Of a DNA stretch of 64,000 nt, positions 31,660 through 43,690 are shown in pieces. Origin of the DNA: Aspidapion aeneum (lineage: Eukaryota; Arthropoda; Insecta; Coleoptera; Brentidae). The position numbers and the translations under genes were made by a program. The stretch is taken from the NCBI GenBank assembly GCA_963576565.1, contig OY755038.1, positions 178,304,438-178,368,437 of the forward strand, read 5' to 3'. The notes beneath the pieces are model-generated. The model made no database searches. It worked only from the letters and a program-made list of their open reading frames with translations, and was not told the origin of the DNA. Within the stretch, counting starts at the first letter, position 1. The number at the start of each line of letters is the position of its first letter.

Positions 31660-34300
31660 CTTTACTAATATCTACTATGCTTTTGATTCACAAAATTGTC
31701 CACATCTTCACCAGAAAACCTTTTTAAAAGCCACTCTGATATTTTTTTCATAAAACTGTGGAACAATGTTAGAAAGTCTTGGAGTGAGGTATAAAGCTTC
31801 TCTGTCCACATGTTTTTTGAAATTTTGGAAATGCAACTTTATAAAGTGATCTTCAGGTATAATTTTTTGTATTCGGGGTTAGATATTTGTTTGGTATTTT
31901 AAAAAATCTTAGAATCATTCTGTAACAGAAAAGATGTCTTATATCCATCACGCCACTTAAACGATATAAAGAATCTGTTGGAAACAGCCTGTTCTTGCCA
32001 AAAATTAGCTTTAAAAACCACTTTTGAATAACTTCCAGGGTTTTAAGGTGTGTATTTAACACACCCCCCCAACCAATGATTCCATAAATAAAATGACTTT
32101 GTACCAATGCAAAATATAAAGTTCTCAATTGGCTTGTAGATAGAAAATCCCTCAAATACCTAAATGTTGGCAAGATGCCCCTTACTTTCTGAACGATATA
32201 TTTAACATGTAAATCCCAACGAAGACTAGAATCTATTATTACACCTAAATACATTAAGTAAGACTTCGTAGCTGGTGTAAAAAAAGTGTCAACTGTGATA
32301 CCTTGAATGGTTTTAGTAGTTTGGTCCTGACTCGAAAACAACATGCATTTAGTTTTCCGAAAATTTACAGTAAGGAGGTTATGGTCAAACCACTTTTTTA
32401 TTTTGCCAAATTCCTGTTGTGCCTGCAATATAACATCCTATGTTTTGCCTTTAAACAAAACAACGGTATCATCAGCAAAGGACAGTACCCGTCCAGCCGT
32501 CTCTATCCTCAACAGTCCATTTATGTAGAGGACGAAAAGAACCGGACCCAACACCGTCCCCTGAGGTACACCGTAGTTAACACGACCCGCACTGATAAGT
32601 ACACCACCAATCTTTGTGTACGGGATTCAGTCACTCAGCTTTTTATAAGATCAAATATTTTTCCCCTAAGGCCGTACTTCTCAATTTTTTCCAATTATAT
32701 TAATGATGCGAAACTTTATCAAATGCTTTGGCCAAGTCGACAAAGACACACAATGTAGGACTGCTTTTATCAATATGTTTGTACAGTTGTGATGTCAGTC
32801 CCGCAATTGCGTCCTCCGTCGACCTGCCTTCCATGAAACCAAATTGAGAATTAGAAACTAATTTGTATTTTTTTTTTAAATTTTAAAATTCTATGTTTCA
32901 AAACCTTTTTAAAGATTTTTCCAAGATTTGATATTAAAGAAACCGGCCTATAGTTAACAATATCTGACTTATCTCCTCTTTTGTACAGCGGAGAGATAAC
33001 GCCAATCTTAAAAGGTTTTGAGAAATATTGTTTTTTTATACATTTATTTATTAAAAAACATAATGGTGCAGCGAGTGAATCTACTATTGCTTTTAGTATT
33101 TCGGAACGAACACCGTCAAAACCTGGCGATTTTTTTGACTTTAAACTTTTAATGATTTTTTTAATTTCCTGGTCGGACGTATAACTTAAATACATGCTGT
33201 TGCCCAGTCAATAAAATTTATCGGTTTTGTAATTTTTTTAGCAAATTTTTTTCCTAAAGAGCATTAATGCTGATTAAATTTGTTTGCAATTTCTTTTTTG
33301 TCTAGAATTTCAGCATTATTATATTTAATTTTTTGAATTTCTTGCTGTTTTTGAGTTTTATTACAAACTTTGTTGACCGAATCCCATAGTTGTTTACTAC
33401 TTTGTTGATTACTTATCAAACCTTCAAAATAACTTGTTTTGGAATCAGCAATGGACTTAGTAGCTTTAAGGTTTTGATATAGCTTATTTTTATGATTTAT
33501 GCTTTAACAAGATTCTTGCTAATCCACCCTTTTTTAGAAATTAAGGTCTTGTTAATTTTTACTTTTTTGGTATTTTTTTTATCAATATTTGTTATATTAT
33601 TTATTAAAATTTGTGTCATGTTATCTAAGTCTTCACAAGCATAAAAAGAATCTCAGCTAACTGTTTCAGAATCTTGTTTTAATTGTTTGTAATTAATGTA
33701 TTCTTTATAGCATTTTTTTAAATTATTGTCTTTTATGTTAAGATTACTTATTTCTAATATTGTTGGAAAATGATCGGTAATTAATAATTAGGGAGATATG
33801 CTTTTACATTTTCACTACAGTTAGATTTTACAAAATAATAGTCTAGACAAGATTTTTGTAGGTTCCTTTCCCATGTACAAACATTGTTTATGTAAGAAAT
33901 ATAAGAATTTGCACCAAAAAGATTTAAGTAATTTTGCACATAATCCTGTTTTTTTTCCAGAATATTAACATTGGTATCACCACAAATAACATGAAGATCT
34001 GTTCTTGGCAAAACAGCTATATAATTTAACAAATCCGTATTAAAAACATCCAGATCAGTTTAAACGATTTGTTTTGTATACCAATTATGTCAATATCAAT
34101 AATTTTTATATCATTTATTACATCTAATTAACAAAATTACGAAAATTGAAACATTTTGCGGTTTAAAGTGGCATACTTTTATTACAAATAGTTCAGCTTT
34201 GCTAAATAAAATCACACACACACCATTTTCGTTTTCTAGCTCTCCTGACAAATTTGCCAAATGCTAGTCAGGTCTCTTCGTGAGAAAGGCGATGATAAGT
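31660..34300 (-). pseudogene. Jockey-like LINE ORF2, minus strand, nearly complete
   Basis: Read on the minus strand, the order is endonuclease (34032-33781: HVICGDTNVNILEK and SCLDYYFVKSN, the GD-x-N and terminal D of APE-type nucleases), a gap with several stops, then RT. RT blocks are KSKKSPGFDGVRSEIL and NYRPVSLISNLGKIF (33195-32851), EGRSTEDAI, FVDLAKAFD, YGVPQGTVLGP, and the catalytic FADD (32468-32479). YLGVIIDSSLRWDLHV and a long C-terminal region (32428-31853) follow, and after one frameshift the tail runs to about 31690. Only a handful of stops and shifts break it, so it is younger than the plus-strand LINEs nearby. Such proteins nick target DNA and copy their RNA there. Confidence 0.85.
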
Positions 34301-34439
34301 GGGTATGATTTATTGTATAAAGGAGGCAACTAATAAAAACGATGGTACAATAGTTTAAATTAAATCCTTCTTTTTTATACATATACAATAGAAGCAATTA
34401 GAACAGTAAAAGCTCTTAAGCTAAATATATGTTTAAAAA

Positions 34440-36090
34440 ATTGTATTTTTATTCTAACTACTTTTTATAGACTTCCAGGAATGTGGCATTCTGGTGCCGT
34501 GAATTTTAATGCAGCTTTAGCTAACTACCTTAACAGTTTGGAAAACTGCAAAGCTCACATATTTGTGGGCGATAAAAAACATGAATATTTAAAGTAAATA
34601 CACGAATCTTACGTAAACGAGTACACCAGAGTCGCCAGGCACTTAAAGTCATTGATTAGTGCATTGACCATTTCTTTATTAGGCTTGTAAATTAATTTGG
34701 TTGTAAATTAAGGTAAATAAGTTAGACGACGTGTCACTTAAACAAAATGATAACTATTTAAAGAAAAAATCAGCTCATTAATGTAAATTGGGAAAGCTTG
34801 TATTTAATAAAAAAAGTTGGTGAAGTCTTTGAATATCTTGCAACATCCTTAAATTATTTTATAAGTCAAAATATAAAATACTGAAACTAAAAAGAGGAAT
34901 AAAACACCAGGAATTGATAGCAAAGGAACTGTTAGCAGATATTCGAATAAAAAACGACAAATTTAAAGCATGGAAAAAAAAAACACACAAAAAGAACTGA
35001 AGTATAAAAGTCTTAATGTTTTAAAAAATACAAGATTATAATTCACAAGCCCTGAGGAGAACCGTAAATAAAAGATGTAAAAAATCAAACACAAAGAAAA
35101 TCCTTATGTTATTAAAAACTGAAAATGGTACTTAACTATCACAAGAAACAGAAATAGCAAATTATTTCGACGATCATTATTCATCAGTTGGAGAAAAATT
35201 AGCTAAAAAAATTACTAAACTTCAAAGTCCTTTAAATTCAAAAATAAAAAAAATTTCATCCTCTAATGTCTGTGGATATTTTTCCTTCTGAAGTAGAAAT
35301 ACCGATATCTTAGTTACAAAATAAAAAAGTTTAGATCTAATAATAAGTGAACATCTAAAAAATATTTCGCAAGAAATTTCAGCAGCACTTAGCCTATAAC
35401 TTATCCTTCCAAACTAAAACGAATAGTTTTTGAGTTATAAAACCGATGTTTAAAAGTGGTGACTCTCTGAACCTTTGCAAAAATTTTCGAAAAGATTCTT
35501 AAAGTTAAATTTACATTTTTGGACAAACACAAACTTATATCTCCCAAGCAGTTTGGTTTTAGAAAAAAATTATCAACAGAAGACGCAATTAACCACCTGA
35601 CAAAAAAAACATACAATGCTTCAAATGAAGGTAAACCAACTCAAAAAAAAATTAACTAGTTACCTAGAAAATAGAATACAATTTGTACAAATAGGTGATA
35701 CGCTTAGTACGCAAAAACCTGTTAAATATGATGTACTACAAGAAACTGTGCTTGGACCACATCTATTTAGAATTTATTTGAATGATCTGATATAGAGCTT
35801 GACACTGAAGGCTCAATGTCAAATTTGGCGGATGATGGGTTAAAAAAGGACACATAGGATGATGTTAAGACTGAGGTTCTATATACTGTTATGAAACGGT
35901 GGTTTGATCAAAACACCGTAACAGTCAATTTTTAAAAAACACCATTTGTCATTTTTAGTTTACCAGCACAAGCTTTTAACATTCAACTAATAATTCCAAA
36001 TAATTTTAGAATTGAAAGATTTGAATGTTTAAAATACTTAATAATAATAATAGATCCGCACATGCGATGGAATCTATATAGAGGTTGCTT
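34440..36090 (+). pseudogene. Eroded Jockey-like LINE, plus strand
   Basis: Fragments read YRLPGMWHSGAVNF and NCKAHIFVGDKKHEYL (endonuclease, about 34470-34600), then SSVGEKLAKKI (about 35185), DKHKLISPKQFGFRKKLSTE with small shifts (about 35520-35580), and LENRIQFVQIGDTLS (about 35665). Remnants of a VLGPHLF block (about 35748) and a late YLIIIIDPHMRW-type motif (about 36030) follow. Stops occur every few dozen codons. It is related to, but older than, the minus-strand copy next to it. Confidence 0.65.
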
Positions 36091-36094
36091 AGTG

Positions 36095-36940
36095 AGGAGA
36101 TTGCGATGCATGATCTCTAGGTTTAAATACTTTTCTTAAGTTTTATATTTTATTTAATATTTAAAAAAATAACAATATTTTTTTTACTTCTTGAGCTTAT
36201 AAAATCGACAGTTTAGTTGTTGTTCTATTGCAAACAAATCATAACCCATAGTTTAAAGTTAGTGAAAAAAGATTGAAAAAATGGCAATCTTGCATTTATA
36301 AAGTAACACTAAATTGAGTGATCCATTAGCAATCTATTTGGGGCAACCTAAAACTTCCTTTCTCAATTTTCTTTTGGGTAAAAAGAAGTTATTATTTTTT
36401 AGCATTTCTTAAAAAAACAATATATTTTTTAATTTTTTAGATATTGAGCTTATTTATTTGTAAATAAAAAACCTATTAATAGTTTTTCTGTAAAACTAAT
36501 TTAGTAAAAGTTATAAACCAAGGTTTGTGAAAATACATGAAAAAGCCGCTATCAATGATTTATGACGTCACACCAGCCCTCCTACTCAAATTGATGATTG
36601 AATTGATCTAGGGTAGTTTTAAAAAATCTTAAAAGGGTACTCAATTTCAACTTAGTCGGACCAGTAGAAGCCGGCCAAAACCATCAGTCAAATTTGGGAC
36701 AAAGTCGGCCATTTCGAATCCTCCATATAAATTTTTAAAAATTTTTAATTGTGATTCCAACTCTCCTACGTGGAGCATTTTTCAATTTGAAATTAAATTT
36801 GTGGAGTGAGGACGTTTTTCCTTAAGACTTTAAATTTTTTAATACTAAGATTAAAAATTCGTAATACTTATCCCCACATACCAATTTTCAACGAAATCCT
36901 AAGTACTTCAGTAGTAGCCTACCACTACTATGAACGAGGG
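36095..36940. other. AT-rich spacer
   Basis: No gene or paired repeat was recognised. Confidence 0.35.
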
Positions 36941-36944
36941 GAAT

Positions 36945-37110
36945 GGGCCTGTCCTTAAATTACGTATCGCTCTAGGGGGGAGGGGGTGTTTTGGCCTTGC
37001 GTTACACTCGATGTTTTTTTAATATGTTTTTTCTTGAAAATGCGTTACGAGGGGGGGAGGGGGTGTCAGAAATCGTGAATTTTTGCGTTACGTAATTTAA
37101 GGACGTTCCC
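36945..37110. mobile_element. MITE of the ACGTAATTTAAGGA family, copy 2
   Basis: The left end GGGCCTGTCCTTAAATTACG and right end CGTAATTTAAGGACGTTCCC are inverted copies with few mismatches, enclosing two G-rich blocks (GGGGGGAGGGGG) and a repeated GCGTTAC. It is 166 bp long and non-coding. Confidence 0.8.
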
Positions 37111-38216
37111 AAAGGTGAACATTTTTTAATAACATAGTATTGTATTGTGATCGGAACTAGCAGTAGTTATTGGATTAGAGCGCCAAAAAATGTAAAAAAC
37201 GCGATGAATAATAGTACTATGCCAAAAAACTTTTTAAATCCTGGCTCTCGTTAAAGCACACTGAAAATCAAATCTTTTGATGTATCGCAAGCTTTCTCCG
37301 ATCGCAGGTATGCGTATAAAACTAAATACTGACTAATCAATTAGCCCCAATGCCACTATGCTCTTTTTTATTCTAAAGTTCATTTCAAATGCTACTTTTT
37401 GAAAATGTATTTTTTTTAGAAAACAATTTTGATTTGTGGAGGCATTTGTTTTTGAAAATAATGTTGTCTGGATAGGTTAGGGTACATTGTGATTAATTGA
37501 CCAAGATTAGGTTAATACCAATACCGACTATCCAAAAGCGGAGTTAATTTAAGAAAAAATAAGCTAGGTTAGGAACTCTAAATAAAAAAAATGCAAGCTA
37601 AAACGGTAGCGGAGGGATGGCGAGTTGATTCGGCGTCGAGTTGGATCGGCGGCAAATAGAGTCTGCGACGAATCGGCGGCGGAAAGTTAAGAGCGGCGAA
37701 CCGGCGGCGGTGAATTGTCTATAGATCTCTATTTTAAGCCTAAACGGAGAAAACTGAAAACATTTATGGGAATAGTACAAACGGTCCGTTTGTTGTTCGG
37801 ATACTCGAAATCAGAAATCAGCTTCACTTTTTGTGTTTGCCTTCCGGTTCGTTATTCTATTCGGCATTCTGTCTAATGTTTAGGTGTGTACCCATAAATT
37901 ATATTTTCTAGCACACTGGAATTAATTTTATTACTAATATTATGGAATGGTTTCAATATTTTTTCTTAAAGCCTATTGTTCTTGTTTCGAAACATTAGTA
38001 TTTTTTTTTAGGTTTGTCTTCTTTCAGGAAATATCATAAACCATAGATATGTTTTCGCCAATTAAGAAGATAAAATACCCTGTAGATTTAAGAAATTGCA
38101 ACATTTTCAAATTTGTTATCTCGGTGTAATCGGTACTCATAGGGAAATTAAAAAATTAATTTTTAATAAAATCAAATTGGGCATTTCGTTTCCTTAGTAA
38201 TGCATGAATTGTATGT
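37111..38216. other. Spacer with a short CpG/GC-rich patch
   Basis: Most is AT-rich and unassigned. At about 37605-37720 the sequence turns GC-rich, with repeated CGGCGGCG- and GGCGA-type words and many CpG, unlike anything else in the window. Confidence 0.4.
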
Positions 38217-38310
38217 TTTGTGGGTTTTGGGAAGTTGAATAAAATCAACCATTGATTTTATGGTGACGTTTCGTGTTTAAACTAACACTTTTTCAAGCTC
38301 TGAAATGAAG
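38217..38310 (+). repeat. Dispersed GTGACGTTTCGTG repeat, copy 1
   Basis: The block GTGGGTTTTGGGAAG, then TTTTATGGTGACGTTTCGTG and CTTTTTCAAGCTCTGAAA recurs at 40371-40470 (same strand). Inverted relatives lie at 46296-46395 and, more weakly, 49005-49065. All flank or interrupt the sugar-transporter locus. The class is unknown. Confidence 0.65.
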
Positions 38311-38479
38311 AACAAGCATTACAATAGAAGCACATGATTCTTAAATTTATAGTATTAAAATCTTTAAAAAAATCTTTGTAAAACAACTCACTAAAATCAC
38401 AGTTGAGTCTTCGGCAGCAAAGCATTGGTTTATTGACAACAGCATATTACACATTTATTTATGGAAATTAATATATTTA

Positions 38480-39190
38480 TTTTTAAAATAATTTTTGTCT
38501 TTTATTTATAATTTTAGTTAGGCTAAGCTTTAACCCTTCGAAGGCGAATTCTCGTGCTATGTGTCTCAGTGTGGCCAATAAACACTCCATCAACCCCCAC
38601 CAAAATATTGACAACAAATTTACAATTCGTTCACAGAGGTGTGAATTGTGAATTCGTTGTCCATATTTTGGTGGGGGCTTGATAAAATTGGGGAACGGTG
38701 TCTCAATTGAGGAAACAGGGTTTTGACATTGATTTTTTAGTATTGGTTTTTCGGCTGGGTGTCGGGGGATGACGTGGAGTGTGTCATTTTGGCAATAGTT
38801 TGGAAACGAGGTAAAAGCTCGTTTTGAAACTGTTACGGGAATCACCTCGGGAATGACACATTTTATGTCATTTTTTCACGTTTGGCTGAGGAATCAATGT
38901 TGGGGATCAGTGTTGAAGTTTTGTTTTTTTTTATTGAGACATTGTTTTTTGATTTTGTTTGGTTTTTACTGGGATATTGATAGTGAATTCACAGTTTGCA
39001 CCTCTGTGAACGGTGTTTCGTCGTATGGCGCCCGTAGATTCGAGAATGTGGATGTGGGGCGTCGCCGGTTGATGACGTGTTTATTGGGCCACACTGTTTC
39101 GAGACACATAGCACGAGCATTTGCCTTCGAAGAGTTAAAACTTAGCCTAACTAAAATTATAAATAAAATACAAAAAAGATTTTAAAAATT
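38480..39190. mobile_element. 0.7-kb element with TIRs of about 100 bp
   Basis: The left arm (about 38480-38580: ATTTTAGTTAGGCTAAGC, CTTCGAAGGCGAATTC, TGCTATGTGTCTC) recurs inverted at about 39090-39190. Hydrophobic or charged frames on either strand (120 and 110 codons) simply read the arms. It ends next to a second hairpin element at 39192. Confidence 0.75.
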
Positions 39191-39191
39191 T

Positions 39192-39545
39192 AAAAACATT
39201 TCATATAAAAAAAGCCAAGTACGCGAAAATGGCATTCCGTAAAAAGAATTGAGATAAAAGTAAAGCCAAGTTCTCCAATACAAATTTTAAAATGAAAGGT
39301 TCTTACTAGTTTGGAAATGTTTTTCTAAAGTTGGCAATTACGGCTGTAAATGACTCTTAGGCACAGTGCTAAATTGAACATAAAGAAGTTTGGCTGTAAT
39401 AGCAAAGTTTAAAAAAACATTTCCAAACATGTAAGAACCTTTCATCTTGAAATTTGTATTGGAGAACTTGGCTTTACTTTTATCTCAATTCTTTTTACGG
39501 AATGCCATTTTCGCGTGCTTGGCTTTTTTTACATGAAATGTTTTT
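39192..39545. mobile_element. 354-bp hairpin MITE upstream of transporter exon 1
   Basis: Arms of about 130 bp (left with AAAGCCAAGTACGCGAAAAT, right with its near-exact inverse) enclose a loop of about 90 bases. A single worn left arm of the same family lies at about 43545-43690. The element ends about 200 bases before the exon 1 ATG, so it may lie in or near the promoter. Confidence 0.85.
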
Positions 39546-39743
39546 GTTATGATTAAAAATCATTTGAATAGAGACTTCGATGTTTGAGTGTAAGTCGCTT
39601 TTGACGTAAACGATTAAAAATAAAAAAAAACAATTAACTGAATAACTCGCTTGTCATTGCTTCGTCGTCGCCGGCCTTGGTAGGCAACTTTTTGCGACAG
39701 TTTTATATTTTTGTTTTGTTTTTTACTTTTTGCGTTTTTAAGG

Positions 39744-39879
39744 ATGGAGGCCGATGAAACTCTTTTACCTGAAGCTAAAAAAACAATGCCACTATTTCTT
39801 TTCGATACAGAAATTGACGGATTTAATATTGGTGAAACGCAGAACGATTCCCTGTATTTGCACTTATCAGTTTTTATAG
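39744..39879 (+). CDS. Sugar transporter (Tret1-like), exon 1
   Basis: ATG at 39744 in a good context (AAGGATGG) opens a 45-codon exon ending ATA-G at 39879, followed by a GTAAGA donor (phase 1). The N-terminus is acidic and soluble (MEADETLLPEAKK), then NDSLYLHLSVFIG begins the first membrane segment, as in insect Tret1/SLC2-type facilitators. The TTG-started extension upstream has no ATG and is ignored. The next exon supplies the TA that completes a Val codon and continues NLLAFSGGLGIA. A paralogous exon with the same phase and final motif (DSFYLYFSVCVG) is at 62847-62976. These proteins carry trehalose or other sugars across the plasma membrane; the substrate cannot be read here. Confidence 0.65.
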
Positions 39880-40370
39880 GTAAGATCAACAAAAAATTAT
39901 TTGTCAAATTTTGATGACTCTTAAAAAAAACATAATTTTTTTAGATCTAGGTAGCCATGGCGCACCAACATTTAATGTTTGGTTCTAAACAAGGTCTTAA
40001 ACGAAAGAAATGAAAACCACTAATAAACGCTTTAGAAACATTCCATGGAAATTCTCGTTAAAATCGAACCATTACTGCCGTGCAAAGCAAAGACCTAGTA
40101 ACTCGACTTACTCGAAAATAAGATTTTTATATCATTGAAATCGCCGTAAAAAACGGCACCAGCCAGTTTTTCTAGAATGTGGCTCTTCAAAAACAAGGAA
40201 GTTATGTAGTTACTATGTAATTAAATAAACTATAGTTAGCATGTAGTTAAACAAACTTCAAACTCTATTTCCCAAAACACTAGTTTTTGACTTACTAGGT
40301 TTCTGCTTTGTACTGCAGATTATTTGGCAGTAAAACGGCAAAACTTAAGTATAACTTTTAAAGGTTTATT

Positions 40371-40470
40371 TCGTGGGTTATGGGAAGGGAAAAAAACAGC
40401 CACTTATCTTATGGCAACGTTTCGTATATTCAATTAAACTTTATCAAGCCCTGAAAAGGCTACAAACAAT
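40371..40470 (+). repeat. Dispersed GACGTTTCGTG-type repeat, copy 2
   Basis: GTGGGTTATGGGAAGG, then CTTATGGCAACGTTTCGT and CTTTATCAAGCCCTGAAA, matches copy 1 at 38217 and, inverted, 46296-46395. Confidence 0.7.
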
Positions 40471-40531
40471 GTAAAAACATGTTCAATTTGTACAAAAATA
40501 ACCAAATAGATGAACAATGGATACAGGTATA

Positions 40532-41140
40532 CAGTGAAACCTCCTGTAAGCGGACACTCACGGTTTCGTCGATTTTGTCCGCTTATTGAAGGTGTTCGCC
40601 TTATAGAGAGATCTGCGAAATTTGAATATATATTTGTTAACAATTTCCACAGTGTGACTTTTTCCGATATTAAATTTTTCAGCGCTCTCTCGTGCTGAAA
40701 ACGTTAATAACTTAAATTTTTTCACGTAGGCTAAGAAGTTTTTTACAAGGCGCCATTTCAAAGAGAACTATTACTACCCAGCTGAACAATCAAAATAAAA
40801 CACAGCAGTTTTGCCGAATAAAATATGCTGTAAATATGACAGAAGTAAAGAGTCACCGCATTAAAAGGGAAAGAGGTAATTTCCCGGCTGCAGAGTGCTT
40901 TGTTGCCAAAATACAACATAATATTTATGCCCATGTCGTACAGCCCGTCTTCCCGTTGTCAGAGGTTCGCGTCCGGTAAAGGCAGGTTTCAGAATTTTTT
41001 AATCAAAAAAATTTGTCCGCGTCCGGTTATTAGAGTGTCCGGTTATAGGAGTGAATTTTACATGTAAAGAAATAGGGAAAAGCTTAGTTCCAACCACTTT
41101 GTCCGCTTAAAGGAAGTGTCCGCTTAATAGAGGTGTCTTG
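40532..41140 (-). mobile_element. Deleted Tigger/pogo-like transposon
   Basis: TA precedes a CAGTGAAACCTCC tip at 40532, followed by AAGCGGACACTC; the other tip is GTGTCCGCTTAATAGAGG near 41134. Further CCGCTTA and GTCCGGTTAT words lie inside both ends. The coding remnant runs on the minus strand. At about 600 bp it is a deletion derivative of a transposon that would normally be 2 kb or more. Confidence 0.75.
40558..40761 (-). pseudogene. N-terminal helix-turn-helix of a Tigger/pogo transposase
   Basis: The 67-codon minus-strand frame reads LLTFSARESAEKFNIGKSHT followed by a basic stretch. The ARE-x-AEKFNIGKS pattern is the N-terminal DNA-binding helix-turn-helix seen in pogo/Tigger transposases and CENP-B-like proteins. 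The DDE catalytic domain is missing. It lies inside matching TIRs, so it is the relic of the element's own gene. Confidence 0.6.
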
Positions 41141-41289
41141 AATTTTTATTTATTATTATTTTATTTTCAATTTTTTAAGTTTTTTAAGTTTATTGTTTTG
41201 CTCCAAAATACATTTTTTAATATTTATTTGTATTTACACTAACGAGTTAGGTACATACCTTTGTATTTTTGAAGTGTCAACTTCTTTAG

Positions 41290-41450
41290 GCGCGTTTAGC
41301 AGTTTTTGTGGGTAGTGAATTGAACTGAGCCTTCAGGCTCGGCTATGTAATGCTCATTCGGGTGAAGTCGGTTCGAGTCGACTAACTGTGAGACATTCAG
41401 CGAGCGATATGATGATGCAGATGAAGGCCAGTATTATTCATTTCGCCTTT
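41290..41450 (+). repeat. Possible tRNA-derived SINE fragment
   Basis: GGTTCGAGTCG at about 41369 matches the pol III B-box (GGTTCGANTCC) except at the end, within a short hairpin (AGTCG...CGACT). A poor A-box-like TTTAGCAGTTTTTGTGG lies about 75 bases upstream. A canonical cloverleaf could not be made, so it is not called a tRNA gene. Confidence 0.3.
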
Positions 41451-42879
41451 TTGAAGTTTACACTTCTGCCGACCACACACAATTGTTTTATTATTTACGA
41501 ACATACCTATATGTAACTCTGGTCATATGTGATTAATTTTAAGCAAGTTTTCTATTTTGAAACTAAAATGCATAAGCCCATTTGGCTCTAATGTCAACAT
41601 TTTTGTTTATTTTATTTTTGTTAAAAGTTTTATACTTCATTTATATTTTATTTATTGTGTAAAGTTCAGCCCGGTATACGTATATGTTTTGTTATTGGAT
41701 TTTCAGTGTGGTTTGTGATCGTGTAGCATAGCAATATCATATCAAAAAATGTTGGCACAACTTTTGGACTGCTGATATGGATAAACCTGATGGGCAGTTG
41801 GTCATCTAAACCTACATTTATTTATAAATGTTATCCCAAGTCAGTTAGAATGTCTTATTTTAATACACTACAAAGCTTGAGTAGACTTTTATAAATAAAA
41901 CATGTAAACACTTTATTTCATAAACAACACTTAACCTTTAGAGATGTGCCTAGCAGTTTATTTTGATGAACTAGTTTACCAAAATAAACTAGTTCACTTG
42001 TTCATTTGCCAACTTTTTGAAAACGTAAATCTGTAGGAAGGGCGCTAAAAATCCGTAGATATTTTCTTTGCTAGAAAATTATACAATAAATAATTTTTAA
42101 AATAAAATATAATGCATTTTTACATGAAAAATATATAAAAAATAACAAATAGGTTAAAAGTTTATGAAAACAATAATATATATTATATTTTAACTATTAA
42201 GTATATTATTTTTTTTAAAAGCTGCTGTCCTGTACTTATAATTTAGTAAACTAAAGAACTATATAAACTAAACTGAACAAATTTTTAAATAGTTCATTAT
42301 AGCTTAAGCGTGCCACTCCATGTAACGAAACAGGTGATTCGACTAATCGACTGAACGGTCGCCGGATTTAACTTATTAGTTTTACTTAACACCCGGTTCC
42401 CACCCAACGATTATAAACACACTGGATATTTCCATTTTACTAATGTTAGCGTCGCTCAGCGAGACGAACAGTGTCTGCTCACCAGCGGCTGCGGACCAGT
42501 TGCTTTGTTTGTATTCAGAGTTCGTGTGATTTTAAGGTGTTTTTGACGTTTTTACCTCCGTTTTTTTGCGTTTTTTCATTTATTTGACGGTGTGGTTCAC
42601 TATTTAGGAGGTAAATCTGAGGGCACAGCCGTGCCTCGCCAAGTTCACGCGCCGTACCATCTTTTCTTGAAACATTACTTGACCTATCTAAAACTCTACT
42701 TCTGAATGAGCTACAAATCTCAAACTTTGCACAGTCGTAGATCTCCATGAAGTTAACAATCCCTTCATGTTTCGTTTCATGGAACTCCCAAAAGTACTGA
42801 AGTAGTTACGAAATTTCAAAAAACGTCGAAATTTTCACTCACTCACTCATTCATGTATAGATCATCAAAATTGGCAGAC

Positions 42880-43430
42880 ATGTCTGCCAAACCCCTGGAA
42901 AAAATCAAAAAACCCCTTTTTCTAATTTACTTCCCTCCCCTATACATGTAAAGTTATGTAAAAGTAACATTGCCCACTTCCAGAAATGGCAGACTGATAG
43001 GAACTATGATAAAACTATAGAAAAAAATTAAAACACCCCTAAATTCTAATTTCCTTCCCTCCCCTATAAATGTAAAATTGTGTAAAAGTAACATTGTCGA
43101 CTTCCAGAAACGCTCGAGAGCTGAGATTTGGAAGGCTGATAGGAACTATGATAAAACTATAAAAGAAAATTAAAAACCCCAAAGTTTAATTAACTTCCCT
43201 CCCCTATAAATGTAAAGTTATGTAAATTAGCATTGTCCACTTCCAGAAACGCTAGAAAGCTGAGCTTTTGAAGAAAACGCTAAGATTTTAATTTACTTTT
43301 ATTCCCTATAAATGTAAAGTTATGTAAAATTTACATTTCCTACTTCCAGGAACACTAGAGAGCTGAGCTTTAGAAGGCTGATAAGAACTATGATAAAACC
43401 ATAGGAAAATATAAAAAAAAACTCAACATT
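42880..43430 (+). repeat. Minisatellite of about 120-135 bp, four copies
   Basis: CTTCCCTCCCCTATA (last copy altered) followed by ATGTAAAGTTATGTAAA and CACTTCCAG recurs four times from about 42935. Most copies carry GCTGATAGGAACTATGATAA. The copies differ by small indels. Confidence 0.85.
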
Positions 43431-43544
43431 TTTAATAAGGCATTGCAAAAGTTTTGAACAATATCCCGTATATTTTACTACTTTAAAACTTAAATATTAT
43501 CCAAATGCTTTAAAAAAGCAGTGAAATCATAACAAAAATATTTC

Positions 43545-43690
43545 ATGTAAAAAAAGCCAAGTACGCGAAAGTGGTATTCCATAAAAAGAATTGAGATAAA
43601 AGTATTGCCAAGTTCTACAATACAAATTTCAAAATGAATGGTTCTTACTAGCTTGGAAATGTTTTTCTAAACTTGGCTATTATTATTAAA
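43545..43690. repeat. Single arm of the 39192-type hairpin MITE
   Basis: TTTCATGTAAAAAAAGCCAA through AAATGTTTTTCTAAAC matches the left arm of the element at 39192-39545, but the right arm is absent. Confidence 0.75.

Noticed and set aside
32303..32758. 151-codon plus-strand frame
   Set aside because: It is antisense to well-conserved RT motifs of the minus-strand LINE.
38483..39185. 120- and 110-codon frames with similar C-termini
   Set aside because: They read the two arms of a TIR element in opposite directions, which explains their similarity.
39711..39743. TTG-started extension upstream of transporter exon 1
   Set aside because: The first ATG in good context is at 39744; the extension is T-rich leader.
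41290..41400. Functional tRNA gene
   Set aside because: The acceptor and anticodon stems cannot be built and the B-box has a mismatch.
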